From Ignavibacteria bacterium (GTDB lineage Bacteria > Bacteroidota > Ignavibacteria > Ch128b): a stretch of DNA of 60,132 nucleotides. The position numbers and the translations under genes are program-made. Shown here piece after piece: positions 44,931-53,855 of the stretch. Where the stretch lies: the NCBI GenBank assembly GCA_016873845.1, contig VGVX01000008.1, positions 1 to 60,132 of the forward strand. Reading direction: 5' to 3'. The notes below the pieces were generated by a model. It was not told where the DNA came from. It saw nothing but the letters and a program-made list of their open reading frames with translations, and did no database searches. How positions within the stretch are numbered: position 1 is the stretch's first letter; every line of letters begins with the position of its first letter.

Positions 44931-45535
44931 TAGTTAATAGCCTTATTTTTTTCAGTATCAATGGTTTTTTGATTTTCTTTCGAAAAGAAATCCCTCGCTG
45001 CTTTCAATCCGCCCGTAATGAATTCATCACAAATCTTTGATGCAACCTCAAATGTGTTATTCATAAAACTCAATTCATTCTCAGAGAATTGCGATAAAAC
45101 AAAATCCGATTGTGAATTTTCCTCAAATTCATTTCCAATTCCGATCCTCAATCTCGGAAAATCGTTTCTTTCGAGTTCATAGATAATGGATTTTAATCCA
45201 TTATGACCTCCATCGCTCCCCTTTGCCCGAATCCGAATTGTTCCAGATGATAAATGAATATCATCACAAATAACTAGCATGTCTTTTGGATTGACTTCAT
45301 ATTTCTCAATGAAATGTTTAGCTGCAAGTCCGGAATTGTTCATGTAGGTAGTTGGAATTACAATTGAGAAAGTGTGATTGGAATAAGTCCCCGACGAAAA
45401 ATAATAATCCCCTTTGCCGGGTTTTAATTTTAATGAATGTTTAAATTCAAGCCTGTCGACTACCATGAAACCAACATTGTGTCTTGTCCTAACATACTTC
45501 TTACCAGGATTACCTAAACCTAAAATCACACGCAC
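44930..45535 (-). CDS. pth: Peptidyl-tRNA hydrolase
   Basis: 201 residues. [29 protein letters not shown] carries the catalytic His, and [47 protein letters not shown] are the family blocks. It frees peptides from tRNA after abortive translation. It is 12 bases downstream of rplY and overlaps hppA. Confidence 0.96.
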   Translation of the reverse strand: MRVILGLGNPGKKYVRTRHNVGFMVVDRLEFKHSLKLKPGKGDYYFSSGTYSNHTFSIVIPTTYMNNSGLAAKHFIEKYEVNPKDMLVICDDIHLSSGTIRIRAKGSDGGHNGLKSIIYELERNDFPRLRIGIGNEFEENSQSDFVLSQFSENELSFMNNTFEVASKICDEFITGGLKAARDFFSKENQKTIDTEKNKAIN

Positions 45536-45547
45536 TTAACTTAAAAA

Positions 45548-46186
45548 TTATTCCTCTTCAGTCTTCTTACCTTTTGAGATTACTTCAGGCTCAGCGGCTT
45601 CTTCCTCAATAGTTTCAACTTCAGCTGCTTCTTTCTGAACTGTTGGCGGAACTACTGCTACAACCGTTGAGCCCATGTTTGATAGAATTTTTATATTTGG
45701 AATGTTTAGATCACGTACGTGAATCGAGTCACCAATTTTTAAGCTTGAAATATCTACATCAATCTTATCAGGAATTTGACTTGGCAGACATTCAAGGTGA
45801 AGTTTATGCATAGAGTGTTGAATGACGCCGCCATCTTTCACACCTTGTGCAGAGCCAATAAGGTGCAACGTAACATCTATCGTAATCTTTTCGCCTGCTT
45901 TAAGCCCGTGAAAATCGACGTGCAGAATTTTTTCCGTTAATGGATCTAGTTGAAATTCTTTAATAATACATGCTTCAGGTTTTGAGTCATCAATACTTAA
46001 ATTAATAAGGTGGGTCTCTGCCGAAAAAATAAGTGATCTAATTTTCAATTCATTAACAGCTAATAATTTATTACCCTCGCCATGTTTATAAAACACTGCC
46101 GGGATAAAACCCTGACGTCTTAATTCATTAATATGACCTTGAGATTTAACTTCTCTTCGTACTCCATTTAAAGCTATTTCAGCCAT
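45548..46186 (-). CDS. rplY: 50S ribosomal protein L25/Ctc (TL5-like)
   Basis: 212 residues, the long form with an N-terminal 5S rRNA-binding L25 domain (LNGVRREVKSQGHINELRRQGFIPAVFY) and a C-terminal TL5 domain (VDFHGLKAGEKITIDVTLHLIGSAQGVKDGGVIQHSMHKLHLECLPSQIPDKIDVDISSLKIGDSIHVRDL). The tail is acidic. It lies between prs and pth, the usual order. Confidence 0.95.
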   Translation of the reverse strand: MAEIALNGVRREVKSQGHINELRRQGFIPAVFYKHGEGNKLLAVNELKIRSLIFSAETHLINLSIDDSKPEACIIKEFQLDPLTEKILHVDFHGLKAGEKITIDVTLHLIGSAQGVKDGGVIQHSMHKLHLECLPSQIPDKIDVDISSLKIGDSIHVRDLNIPNIKILSNMGSTVVAVVPPTVQKEAAEVETIEEEAAEPEVISKGKKTEEE

Positions 46187-46207
46187 AAATACATATCTCC
46201 TATAATT

Positions 46208-47155
46208 TCATCCTTTGTCAATATCGAATAGAGAACTAATCGATTGATTTTTATAAGTTCTCACTATCGCTTCTCCGAATACTGAAGCGACAGAAATTAA
46301 AGATACTTTTTTCATCAAATCTATTTTAGGATTGTGATGCGTATCAGTTACATACAGTTTATCAATTGGAGCTTTATTAATAAGATCAACTGCACCGCCA
46401 GAAAAAATCGCATGGGTGCAAATGCCTATTATTGATTTGGCTCCTCTTTCTTTAAATTTATAAACAGCCTGAGTGAAAGTACCGGCTGTATCTACCAAAT
46501 CATCAACGATGATAATGTTTTTATTTTTCACTTCGCCGATAACATTAATTATCTCAGAAACATTCGCTTGAGGACGACGCTTATCAACAACAACGAGGTC
46601 GGCGTTTAGTCTCTTAGCGTATGCTCTCGCTAATTTAATTCCTCCCACATCGGGAGAGGCAACCACCAAATTTTCAAATTTCTGTTTTGAAAGATTCTTC
46701 AAAAAGACTGCTGAGGAGTACAAGTGATCTAATGGGATATCAAAAAAACCTTGCACCTGTCCAGCATGCAAATCCATTGAAATAACTCTATCAGCTCCAG
46801 CTACCGTAATCAAGTTTGCCATTAACTTTGCAGAAATAGAAACACGCGGCTGATCTTTTCTATCTTGCCGAGCATATCCAAAATACGGGATTACAGCAGT
46901 GATCTGGTTCGCTGAAGACCTGCGAGCAGCATCGATCATAATTAGCAGTTCAATTAAATTTTCAGAAGGCATTCCGGTTGATTGCACAATGAAAACATCC
47001 GAACCACGAATGTTCTCAGAGTACTTAACCCAAATTTCTCCATCGCTGAATCTGCGAATATCACATTTGCCGAGTCTAATCCCGATGTTTCGGCAAATTT
47101 TTTCAGCTAATGGCTTATTGGAATTCCCTGCAAATACCTTAAAACCTTTAGACAT
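46208..47155 (-). CDS. prs: Ribose-phosphate pyrophosphokinase
   Basis: 315 residues. KVFAGNSNKPLAEKICRNIGIRLGKCDIRRFSDGEIWVKYSENIRGSDVFIVQST, PYFGYARQDRKDQPR and the PRPP loop IIIVDDLVDTAGTFTQA are all present. It makes PRPP from ribose 5-phosphate and ATP for nucleotide, His and Trp synthesis. It is the first gene of the prs-rplY-pth-hppA-rpsF-ssb-rpsR-rplI run and has its own near-consensus promoter. Confidence 0.97.
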   Translation of the reverse strand: MSKGFKVFAGNSNKPLAEKICRNIGIRLGKCDIRRFSDGEIWVKYSENIRGSDVFIVQSTGMPSENLIELLIMIDAARRSSANQITAVIPYFGYARQDRKDQPRVSISAKLMANLITVAGADRVISMDLHAGQVQGFFDIPLDHLYSSAVFLKNLSKQKFENLVVASPDVGGIKLARAYAKRLNADLVVVDKRRPQANVSEIINVIGEVKNKNIIIVDDLVDTAGTFTQAVYKFKERGAKSIIGICTHAIFSGGAVDLINKAPIDKLYVTDTHHNPKIDLMKKVSLISVASVFGEAIVRTYKNQSISSLFDIDKG

Positions 47156-47196
47156 CGACTCCTAATTTCAACTAATAAATGCAAAAAAGCGGTACG

Positions 47197-47225
47197 AATA
47201 TAGTAAAATATAGTTCAGGTGTCAA
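47197..47225 (-). promoter_or_regulatory. Sigma-70-type promoter for prs
   Basis: On the minus strand TTGACA (plus 47220-47225) and TATATT (plus 47197-47202) are spaced by 17 bases, with the ATG of prs about 40 bases after the -10. The hexamers and spacing are identical to the promoter at 41106. Confidence 0.85.
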
Positions 47226-47233
47226 ACACCGAC

Positions 47234-47932
47234 TTATTCCGTACCGGACGCCTCCGATTCTGCTGTTGACCTCTTTTTCTTTTTAACTATTAATATTATC
47301 CAAATTACGACTATTAATAAAATTCCAAGGATAATTATAATATCGCTGAATGAACTTAACTTCTGAATTTTAATAGTAGCTGTAAGATTTTTTTGCGTTC
47401 CGAGTTCACTCAGTTTATAACTCCAAGTGAGTTTATTATCATCTTTGCGGATTGAATTGTCTGTAATCACCTCACCAGGAAAATAATAGATATACGATAT
47501 TGTATACCGATCAAAAATTCTCTCGCCGCCAGGAGTATTACTTATAGATTGATTAAAAACTTTTTGACCAGAGGCGCCATCTACAAACTCAAACTTTGTT
47601 TCGCTGAAGAACTTACATTCGCTGATCTTATTAAAATCCTCAAACTTTAGTTTGATAAGAGCATGTCCGATACTGTCAGAATTTGTTTTCCAAATTTTTA
47701 TTTCATTTACCTCTATGCCTGCGGCAGAAAAGTTTTTTCTGATCTGCTCTTCTTTGAAGGAGAGTTGTTCTTCATTAGAATCACTTAGGAAAAAACTCGA
47801 GACATCAGTCCAATAATGAACTTCCATGCTGCCGCTGCCGTCAGAATTGAGCCAGGTTGTTTGCTCATAATTTATACAACTTGAAATAAAAAGTAATGTA
47901 AATAGAAGAAAAATTGCTGCTGATTTTTTCAT
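47234..47932 (-). CDS. Membrane-anchored lipoprotein, unknown function
   Basis: 232 residues from ATG 47932, which has a GGGAG site; the frame upstream is unlikely to be translated. FLLFTLLFISSC is a lipobox, so the protein is cut and lipid-modified at Cys. The soluble part has YEQTTWLNSDGSGSMEVHYW and GERIFDRYTISYIYYFPGEV, like LppM/DUF3153-type proteins, and a single membrane helix near the C-terminus (IIIILGILLIVVIWIILIV) is followed by a basic stretch. The combination of a lipid anchor and a C-terminal helix is that of the LppM/DUF3153 group; function unknown. Confidence 0.65.
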   Translation of the reverse strand: MKKSAAIFLLFTLLFISSCINYEQTTWLNSDGSGSMEVHYWTDVSSFFLSDSNEEQLSFKEEQIRKNFSAAGIEVNEIKIWKTNSDSIGHALIKLKFEDFNKISECKFFSETKFEFVDGASGQKVFNQSISNTPGGERIFDRYTISYIYYFPGEVITDNSIRKDDNKLTWSYKLSELGTQKNLTATIKIQKLSSFSDIIIILGILLIVVIWIILIVKKKKRSTAESEASGTE

Positions 47933-48228
47933 GTGTTCACTCCCTCGTTCTCTCACAATGGTAAGTTTACGACTTTATAAATCTTATTTCAACTGAATTC
48001 TTAAGAAGGTTTATCTTCGCATTAATATCATTAATATAAGAATGAATCCATCTCGTGAAGGCTAGTCTCTCGCAAAGTGAACAAAGGTGTGATCATCAAT
48101 TTTACATGGGGGCTGAGTTGAAGAATTTTCGATTTGGAAAACAAGAACTATTCAATAATGAATAAAACAAAGACTTGATTTAATGATTAAAATTCCAAAT
48201 TTTTGCACCGTTTAATTAAAGGAATTCA

Positions 48229-48513
48229 ATGCCGACATATGATTATAAATGCTCGTTCTGCTCAAACGTGTTTGAAGTGTTTCATGGAATTAATGAAACT
48301 CCTGATATTAACTGTCCAGAATGCAGCAACCGAGCGAAGAAACATATTAGTTTAAATTCAGGAATAATTTTTAAAGGATCAGGATTTTATATAACAGATT
48401 ATAAAAATAATACTAATTCAAAAAGCTCTGCGCAAAAACCTGAATCAAAAGCAGGGACAAAACCTAAGCCTGAAACAAAGAGTGAAAAAAAAGAACTCAA
48501 AGCTGACGCTTAA
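48229..48513 (+). CDS. FmdB-family zinc ribbon protein
   Basis: 94 residues. MPTYDYKCSFCSNVFEVFHGINETPDINCPECSNRAKKHISLNSGIIFKGSGFYITDY is the whole FmdB-type domain with two CxxC knuckles. The C-terminal third is lysine- and serine-rich and low in complexity. FmdB-like proteins are of uncertain role, possibly regulatory. The last four bases overlap the convergent Omp85-fusion gene. Confidence 0.9.
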   Translation: MPTYDYKCSFCSNVFEVFHGINETPDINCPECSNRAKKHISLNSGIIFKGSGFYITDYKNNTNSKSSAQKPESKAGTKPKPETKSEKKELKADA

Positions 48514-51500
48514 AGGTCAGCTCCGAGTGATAAATAAAATTTTGAAGGAGAAAACTTCTGCAAGTCGTAATTCCAAGCAATATCAAACTTCAGCATAAAA
48601 CCTAAAAAGTAAATTCTCGTTCCGATACCCATTCCCATCAATAGATCTTTTGTTTGAATATTACCTGAAGAATTCCTAATCGTTCCTCGGAAGTCAAGTG
48701 TGTTGTTCCATGCTCCACCGATATCAAAAAACGCCACTCCTTGAATGTTCTGGAATAAAAGCGGAATTGGACTTGCGAGTAGATATTTTACCAATGGAAA
48801 ATGTAATTCGAGATTAAGTAAACCAAATTTACTCCCCAATCTGTGCGCATAATTAAATCCTCTAAGAGGAAGTGCCGGCGTTAGAAATAGAAAATCTTCT
48901 GCTGACTCAATTGGTATTTCATTCTGTTCAAATTGACGATTGATCCAATTATCTGTACCGCCAAGCATAAATTTCTGTGGATTCCTACCGAAGCTGTATC
49001 CGCCTGATAATCTGACTGTAAAAGAATAATCACTGAAGAATTTGAAATATGTTCTGTAATCTCCAGTTAGAGTTCCAAAGCTAAGTGCATCTTTTGAAAA
49101 TCCAGGAACTCCCAATAACGTAAAATTATATCTTGTACCTCTTGCAGGAGAAGTATAGCCCCAAAGTGAATTATCGTGTACAAAACTTAGCGATGGAATT
49201 AAAAGCGAAAGCTTCTCGCTGTCTTCATCTAATAATTCTAAATTATCACGTTTTACATTTAACCAGCTCAGTCCGCCATCGATTCGATAGAACTTATCAA
49301 TTGGATAAGTCGCTGAATAATAAAATCCGTAGTTTCTATAACGATACCAATAATACTGCCCACGAGAGATCTGCCACAAAAACCGAGCAGTATGGAATCC
49401 TTGAATTCCGTGATCAATTCTGTTTGGCAGGTAATAATAGGCCAATCCATAATCACTATTTTTTAGATCAATCTGCAAACTTGTAACGCCGATTATTTGG
49501 TGATCGCCCATTAAATCACTGAATGCAAGAACGGTGGTTCCCAGCAAACCGTAAAACGTATTGTATCCAGCATTTGCATAAATAATATCTGGGGAGAAAT
49601 TAATTTTATATTTATTGATGATGAAATTCCCTTCTGAGTCTCTCCTATCACCAATTAAAAATATTGAATCACGATTAATTTTTTCTTGTGTGATTAATTT
49701 ATCGTTGAAAATATAATTACTGAAATCAGTCCGTACGTTCTGTCCGAAGACGTTAGCTGTATCAATCATATTACCGGTGCTTATCTCAACAGATTCGCCA
49801 AATTGAATTACAACATTTTGCGACGGAGTATCTTTCTTTGTAGAAGTTGTATCAACCGGTTTACTCATTTTTTCTGTAAAATATTTTGTTGGTTCAAGAA
49901 CAGAAAGTTCGAGATTTCTTTCCAATGGATTGGTCATAAGAAAAAGATTGTAAGCAGACTTGTACATTGATGAGAAAGCAAGTTTTTTGCCATCACTCGA
50001 AAGAGATATTTGATACAATCCATTTATTGAGTTTGTAAGCGGTTTGATGTCTTCAGCACTTCTAATTAAGACTTTATAGCTTTCATCGAATCGAACATTT
50101 GAAAGGTCTTTATAATAGACATTGTTAATTCCATTAACATCAGAAATAAAGTATAGACCGTTTCCGTTGCGTGTCGGTACAACAAATTGCTCATCGCTCA
50201 TGGGTAAATCTGTAATTCTAAAGATTTCCTTCGATGTAATATCAATTCGATAAATATCTTCTTGATAGAAATCGTGGTTCACCATATCGAGAAAATATTC
50301 TCGTGTATCTTTACCTGTAAATTTTCCACGATCTGAAGAAAAGTAAACTGCACTACCATCTGCAGAGAATGCTGGTTCAGAATCGCTGAATATATCGTCA
50401 GTTAAATTAACCGTTTCTTTCTTATCTATATTATGGACATAAATATCAGATTGATGATTGAATAAACCTACGAATGCAATATGTTTTCCATCCGGCGACC
50501 AGTCGACAGAAAATATTCCATCCATATTAACTTCAAGTCGCTCCATATCTTCGGATTCGACATCAATAACAAAAATAGCATCATGCGAACCGGCTTTTGA
50601 GGCAATTGCGATTTTCTTCCCGTCAGGCGACCAAGTTAATCCCGGAGTAAGAATATGAAGTTCTTCAAAATTGTTCGTTGCATTTCCTTTGATGATCTTC
50701 TTTAAAATTTTACCGTCGGAGGCAGACATTATGAATACATCGAAATAATCATCGCGGTTTGAAATGAACGCAATTCGATCTCCTTGAGGTGAAATTGCGG
50801 GACTTGTATTATAAAATCCACCATCTTTCAAATGATCAGTAAGTTTTTTTGCGAAATCTGCAGGTTCTTCCCGAGTTGCAACATCAGGCCAATAATTAAT
50901 TTTTTGTTCTTTCATCCATTTTTCGGAAAGCTCTTCGATACTGAATCCTAATGCTGCTTTGAAGCCGTTCTCAAAATTGCCGGTGCCCCGGATTTTTGTT
51001 AAAATCTCTCCAACTTTTTCCTTTCCATATTTTTTGGCGATGTACCACCAAACCGATTGCCCGCCGCGATAAGCGAAATATCCATTTAAAAATTTAATCG
51101 GCGGTAGATTTTCATTTATTGAGACATCACGCATGAACATATCTGTGTTAGAATCCCAGCCAAGAGATTCATACTCCGCGAGCCCTTCATTGAACCAAAG
51201 AGGCAGAGCCAATGTGATGTTATTTGAGATTACATTTTGAAGCGAGCCGCCGTAGAACATATCATTAATAACAGCATGCACAAGTTCATGATGAAGTACG
51301 TGACGGAACTGCGAATACGATCCTTCAAATGGGACGACAATTCTATTCTTAAATAATTCAGTGACTCCGCCAATTCCTTCTTCCATATATTCGCTGATCA
51401 CATTTGTCTGCTGGAAGTCGTTATGACTATTATATATAACGAATGAAATTCGAGCGTTTATATTAAACCGAAAACTTTTTTGTATAGATACTAAAGCAGA

Positions 51501-51689
51501 TTCGGCCACAACTGCTGCAAATGAAGCAAGCCTCTCTCCCCCCTCTGTGAAGTAAACATCGAAATGCTCAGATTGGATGAATGAATAATTAAACTTTTTG
51601 TACTGGACTTTATTTCTGCCGAACTGCGCGTATGATGCGGAAGAAAAAACCAGTAAAAGCAGAACTAAAATTTTTAATGAACTTTTCAT
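48510..51689 (-). CDS. Metallopeptidase-like, TolB-propeller and Omp85-barrel fusion protein
   Basis: 1059 residues from ATG 51689, signal peptide ILVLLLLVFSSASYAQ. Residues 25-270 resemble a peptidase MA-like gluzincin: HHELVH (about 133-138) with WFNEGLAEYES as the third ligand region. Residues 285-560 are PD40/TolB-type blades (GDRIAFISNRDDYFDVFIMSASDGK, SPDGKKIAIASKAGS, SPDGKHIAFVG, SADGSAVYFSSDRGK). Residues 700-1059 are an Omp85-type barrel: LRGFNYAHRLGSKFGLLNLELHFPL contains the (V/L)RGF loop-6 motif, and the end FMLKFDIAWNYDLQKFSPSKFYLSLGADL is the final strand. POTRA domains are absent. It follows rnr and tamB on the same strand and may serve TamB or export proteins. Confidence 0.85.
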   Translation of the reverse strand: MKSSLKILVLLLLVFSSASYAQFGRNKVQYKKFNYSFIQSEHFDVYFTEGGERLASFAAVVAESALVSIQKSFRFNINARISFVIYNSHNDFQQTNVISEYMEEGIGGVTELFKNRIVVPFEGSYSQFRHVLHHELVHAVINDMFYGGSLQNVISNNITLALPLWFNEGLAEYESLGWDSNTDMFMRDVSINENLPPIKFLNGYFAYRGGQSVWWYIAKKYGKEKVGEILTKIRGTGNFENGFKAALGFSIEELSEKWMKEQKINYWPDVATREEPADFAKKLTDHLKDGGFYNTSPAISPQGDRIAFISNRDDYFDVFIMSASDGKILKKIIKGNATNNFEELHILTPGLTWSPDGKKIAIASKAGSHDAIFVIDVESEDMERLEVNMDGIFSVDWSPDGKHIAFVGLFNHQSDIYVHNIDKKETVNLTDDIFSDSEPAFSADGSAVYFSSDRGKFTGKDTREYFLDMVNHDFYQEDIYRIDITSKEIFRITDLPMSDEQFVVPTRNGNGLYFISDVNGINNVYYKDLSNVRFDESYKVLIRSAEDIKPLTNSINGLYQISLSSDGKKLAFSSMYKSAYNLFLMTNPLERNLELSVLEPTKYFTEKMSKPVDTTSTKKDTPSQNVVIQFGESVEISTGNMIDTANVFGQNVRTDFSNYIFNDKLITQEKINRDSIFLIGDRRDSEGNFIINKYKINFSPDIIYANAGYNTFYGLLGTTVLAFSDLMGDHQIIGVTSLQIDLKNSDYGLAYYYLPNRIDHGIQGFHTARFLWQISRGQYYWYRYRNYGFYYSATYPIDKFYRIDGGLSWLNVKRDNLELLDEDSEKLSLLIPSLSFVHDNSLWGYTSPARGTRYNFTLLGVPGFSKDALSFGTLTGDYRTYFKFFSDYSFTVRLSGGYSFGRNPQKFMLGGTDNWINRQFEQNEIPIESAEDFLFLTPALPLRGFNYAHRLGSKFGLLNLELHFPLVKYLLASPIPLLFQNIQGVAFFDIGGAWNNTLDFRGTIRNSSGNIQTKDLLMGMGIGTRIYFLGFMLKFDIAWNYDLQKFSPSKFYLSLGADL

Positions 51690-51740
51690 GGACAATTCTT
51701 TTTTTTTCTTGAACTCATCCTAAATAAACTAAGTTTCAGA

Positions 51741-53852
51741 CTAATCAACAAGCTCAAAATCTATCTCGTTCCGATCTTCGTTAATGTCTATCACTTTCAC
51801 GCGGACTTTATCACCAAGTCTAAATGAAGTTTTTTCCAACCTCCCGAATAAAGTATATTTTTTCTCATCATAAAAATATATATCCGAAGGGAGATTTTTA
51901 ATATGAATCAAACCTTCAACTAAAATCTCATTCAGCTCGACGAAAAGACCGAACGACTGTACACCTGAAATTATTCCATCGTACTCTTTACCGAGATGAT
52001 TTTTTATATACTCAATTTGTTTCTTTTTAATGGATTCACGTTCTGCTTCCATCGCAAGGCGTTCAGAAGCAGAGTTTTGCTTGCATATTGCAGGAAGTTT
52101 TTTCTTATACTTTTGAACATCTTTCAGTTTGCTCCCGCTTTCATATATAAACAATAGACGATGAGCGATCAAATCGGGATACCGTCTGATAGGTGAAGTG
52201 AAATGAGAATAATCTCTGAAAGCCAGCCCATAGTGCCCGATATTTTGATCTGAATATTCCGCTTTTGCCATCGAACGGATCATCACTTCATTAACCAGCA
52301 CTTCTTCAGGTTTAGTGCGCACTTGCTCGATCAATTTCTGAAGTGATTTAGATTTGACACCCCCGGTTACATTTAATTTATATCCGAGAGTCTTAACAAA
52401 ATCTGCTAGCTCTTTGATTTTAACTTCATCCGGTACGTCATGCACCCTATAAACGAATGGAAAAGATTTTTTATCTAAATAAAATTTCCCTTTCTGTGCG
52501 ACTAATTTGTTTGCAAGTAGCATGAAGTCTTCAATAAGTCTATGACTTTGCAATCGAACTTTTTTGATAATTTCGAGCGGCTGACCTTTTTCGCTCATTT
52601 TAAATTTAATTTCATCGGTGATAAAATCTATTCCACCGCTTCTGATTCGCTTCTTTAAAAGTAATTTTGCCAGTTCGTTCAGCTGAAGAATTTCTTTTAC
52701 ACAATCTCCTTTTTGAGTTTCTATAATTTCTTGAGCTTCATCGTAAGTGAATCTTCTTTTATTATTAATAACAGTCTTTTTCACTTCAAAACTTTTTACT
52801 TCTGCTTTATCAGTCATCGTAATTAAAACAGAAAAGCAGAGTCTGTCTTCACCTGGGACTAAGCTGCACCAATTATTCGAAAGCTCTTCGGGCAGCATTG
52901 GAATTACCTGATTCACAAGATAAACACTCGTTCCGCGCAGCATAGCTTCTTTATCTAATTCAGAGTTTTCTTTTACGAAAAAACTTACATCGGCAATATG
53001 AACGCCGACTAGAAAAGTTTTGTCGTCAATTGCTTCAATTGAAAGAGCGTCATCAAAATCTTTTGCATCTTCAGGATCGATGGTGATAATCGTTTTATCT
53101 CTCAAATCCAATCGATTGGGAATTTCTTGTTCTATATCTTTCTTCGAAAATGCAGAAGCTTCGAGTTCAATAGATTTCGGAAATTTTGTTCTCAGATTGA
53201 ATGATTTTGCAATTGCGAGCATTTCGGCTTTATTGTCACCGACACTTCCAAGCACCTCAACAATTTCCCCGATCGGATTCGACGCGGGCGAAGTCCACTC
53301 AGTTAATTTTACAACTACCTTGCTTCCCGTATCAGCTCCATTCAATTTATCTGAGGAAACAAATATATCACGGTGGATAAACTTTTCGTCAAGCACAACG
53401 AAATTGAATCTCTTCGATTTATGGAGCGTTCCAACAAATTCATCTTTTTTTCTTTGAGTTACTTCAACGATTGCTCCTTCAGGTCTTCGTTTTCGGTTTC
53501 GTGCAAATAATTCGACCATAACCTCATCGCCATGAAAAGCTGTGCCGAGATTTCGCTCCGAGATGTAAATATCTTCCAGCCCTTCTAACTTTGGAATTAC
53601 AAAGCCATAACCGTATCGAGTTACCTCAAGTCTGCCTGCGATTTGATTTTTATCATGAAGGAGTGTATATCGTTTCCCTTTTCTGTTAAGTTTACCTGAT
53701 GAAAAAAGTGTGTGCAAAGTTTCTTTCAGCAGAGAATAATCTTTATCAGAATTTATTTGCAGCCGTTTGGCAATATCTTTTGTTTTCAATCCTCTGACTG
53801 GACTTGATTTTACAAGCTCAACTATTTGTTTTTCTATTTTATTTTTTTTCAT
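51741..53852 (-). CDS. rnr: Ribonuclease R
   Basis: 703 residues. N-terminal helix-turn-helix-like domain (KIEKQIVELVKSSPVRGLKTKDIAKRL), cold-shock OB domains (RYGYGFVIPKLEGLEDIYISERNLGTAFHGDEVMVELF), the RNB domain with DLRDKTIITIDPEDAKDFDDALSIE (catalytic Asp cluster) and HYGLAFRDYSHFTSPIRRYPDLIAHRLL, and a C-terminal S1 domain (GIISGVQSFGLFVELNEILVEGLIHI). It degrades structured RNA from 3' ends. It starts three bases after the tamB stop. Confidence 0.95.
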   Translation of the reverse strand: MKKNKIEKQIVELVKSSPVRGLKTKDIAKRLQINSDKDYSLLKETLHTLFSSGKLNRKGKRYTLLHDKNQIAGRLEVTRYGYGFVIPKLEGLEDIYISERNLGTAFHGDEVMVELFARNRKRRPEGAIVEVTQRKKDEFVGTLHKSKRFNFVVLDEKFIHRDIFVSSDKLNGADTGSKVVVKLTEWTSPASNPIGEIVEVLGSVGDNKAEMLAIAKSFNLRTKFPKSIELEASAFSKKDIEQEIPNRLDLRDKTIITIDPEDAKDFDDALSIEAIDDKTFLVGVHIADVSFFVKENSELDKEAMLRGTSVYLVNQVIPMLPEELSNNWCSLVPGEDRLCFSVLITMTDKAEVKSFEVKKTVINNKRRFTYDEAQEIIETQKGDCVKEILQLNELAKLLLKKRIRSGGIDFITDEIKFKMSEKGQPLEIIKKVRLQSHRLIEDFMLLANKLVAQKGKFYLDKKSFPFVYRVHDVPDEVKIKELADFVKTLGYKLNVTGGVKSKSLQKLIEQVRTKPEEVLVNEVMIRSMAKAEYSDQNIGHYGLAFRDYSHFTSPIRRYPDLIAHRLLFIYESGSKLKDVQKYKKKLPAICKQNSASERLAMEAERESIKKKQIEYIKNHLGKEYDGIISGVQSFGLFVELNEILVEGLIHIKNLPSDIYFYDEKKYTLFGRLEKTSFRLGDKVRVKVIDINEDRNEIDFELVD

Positions 53853-53855
53853 AAA

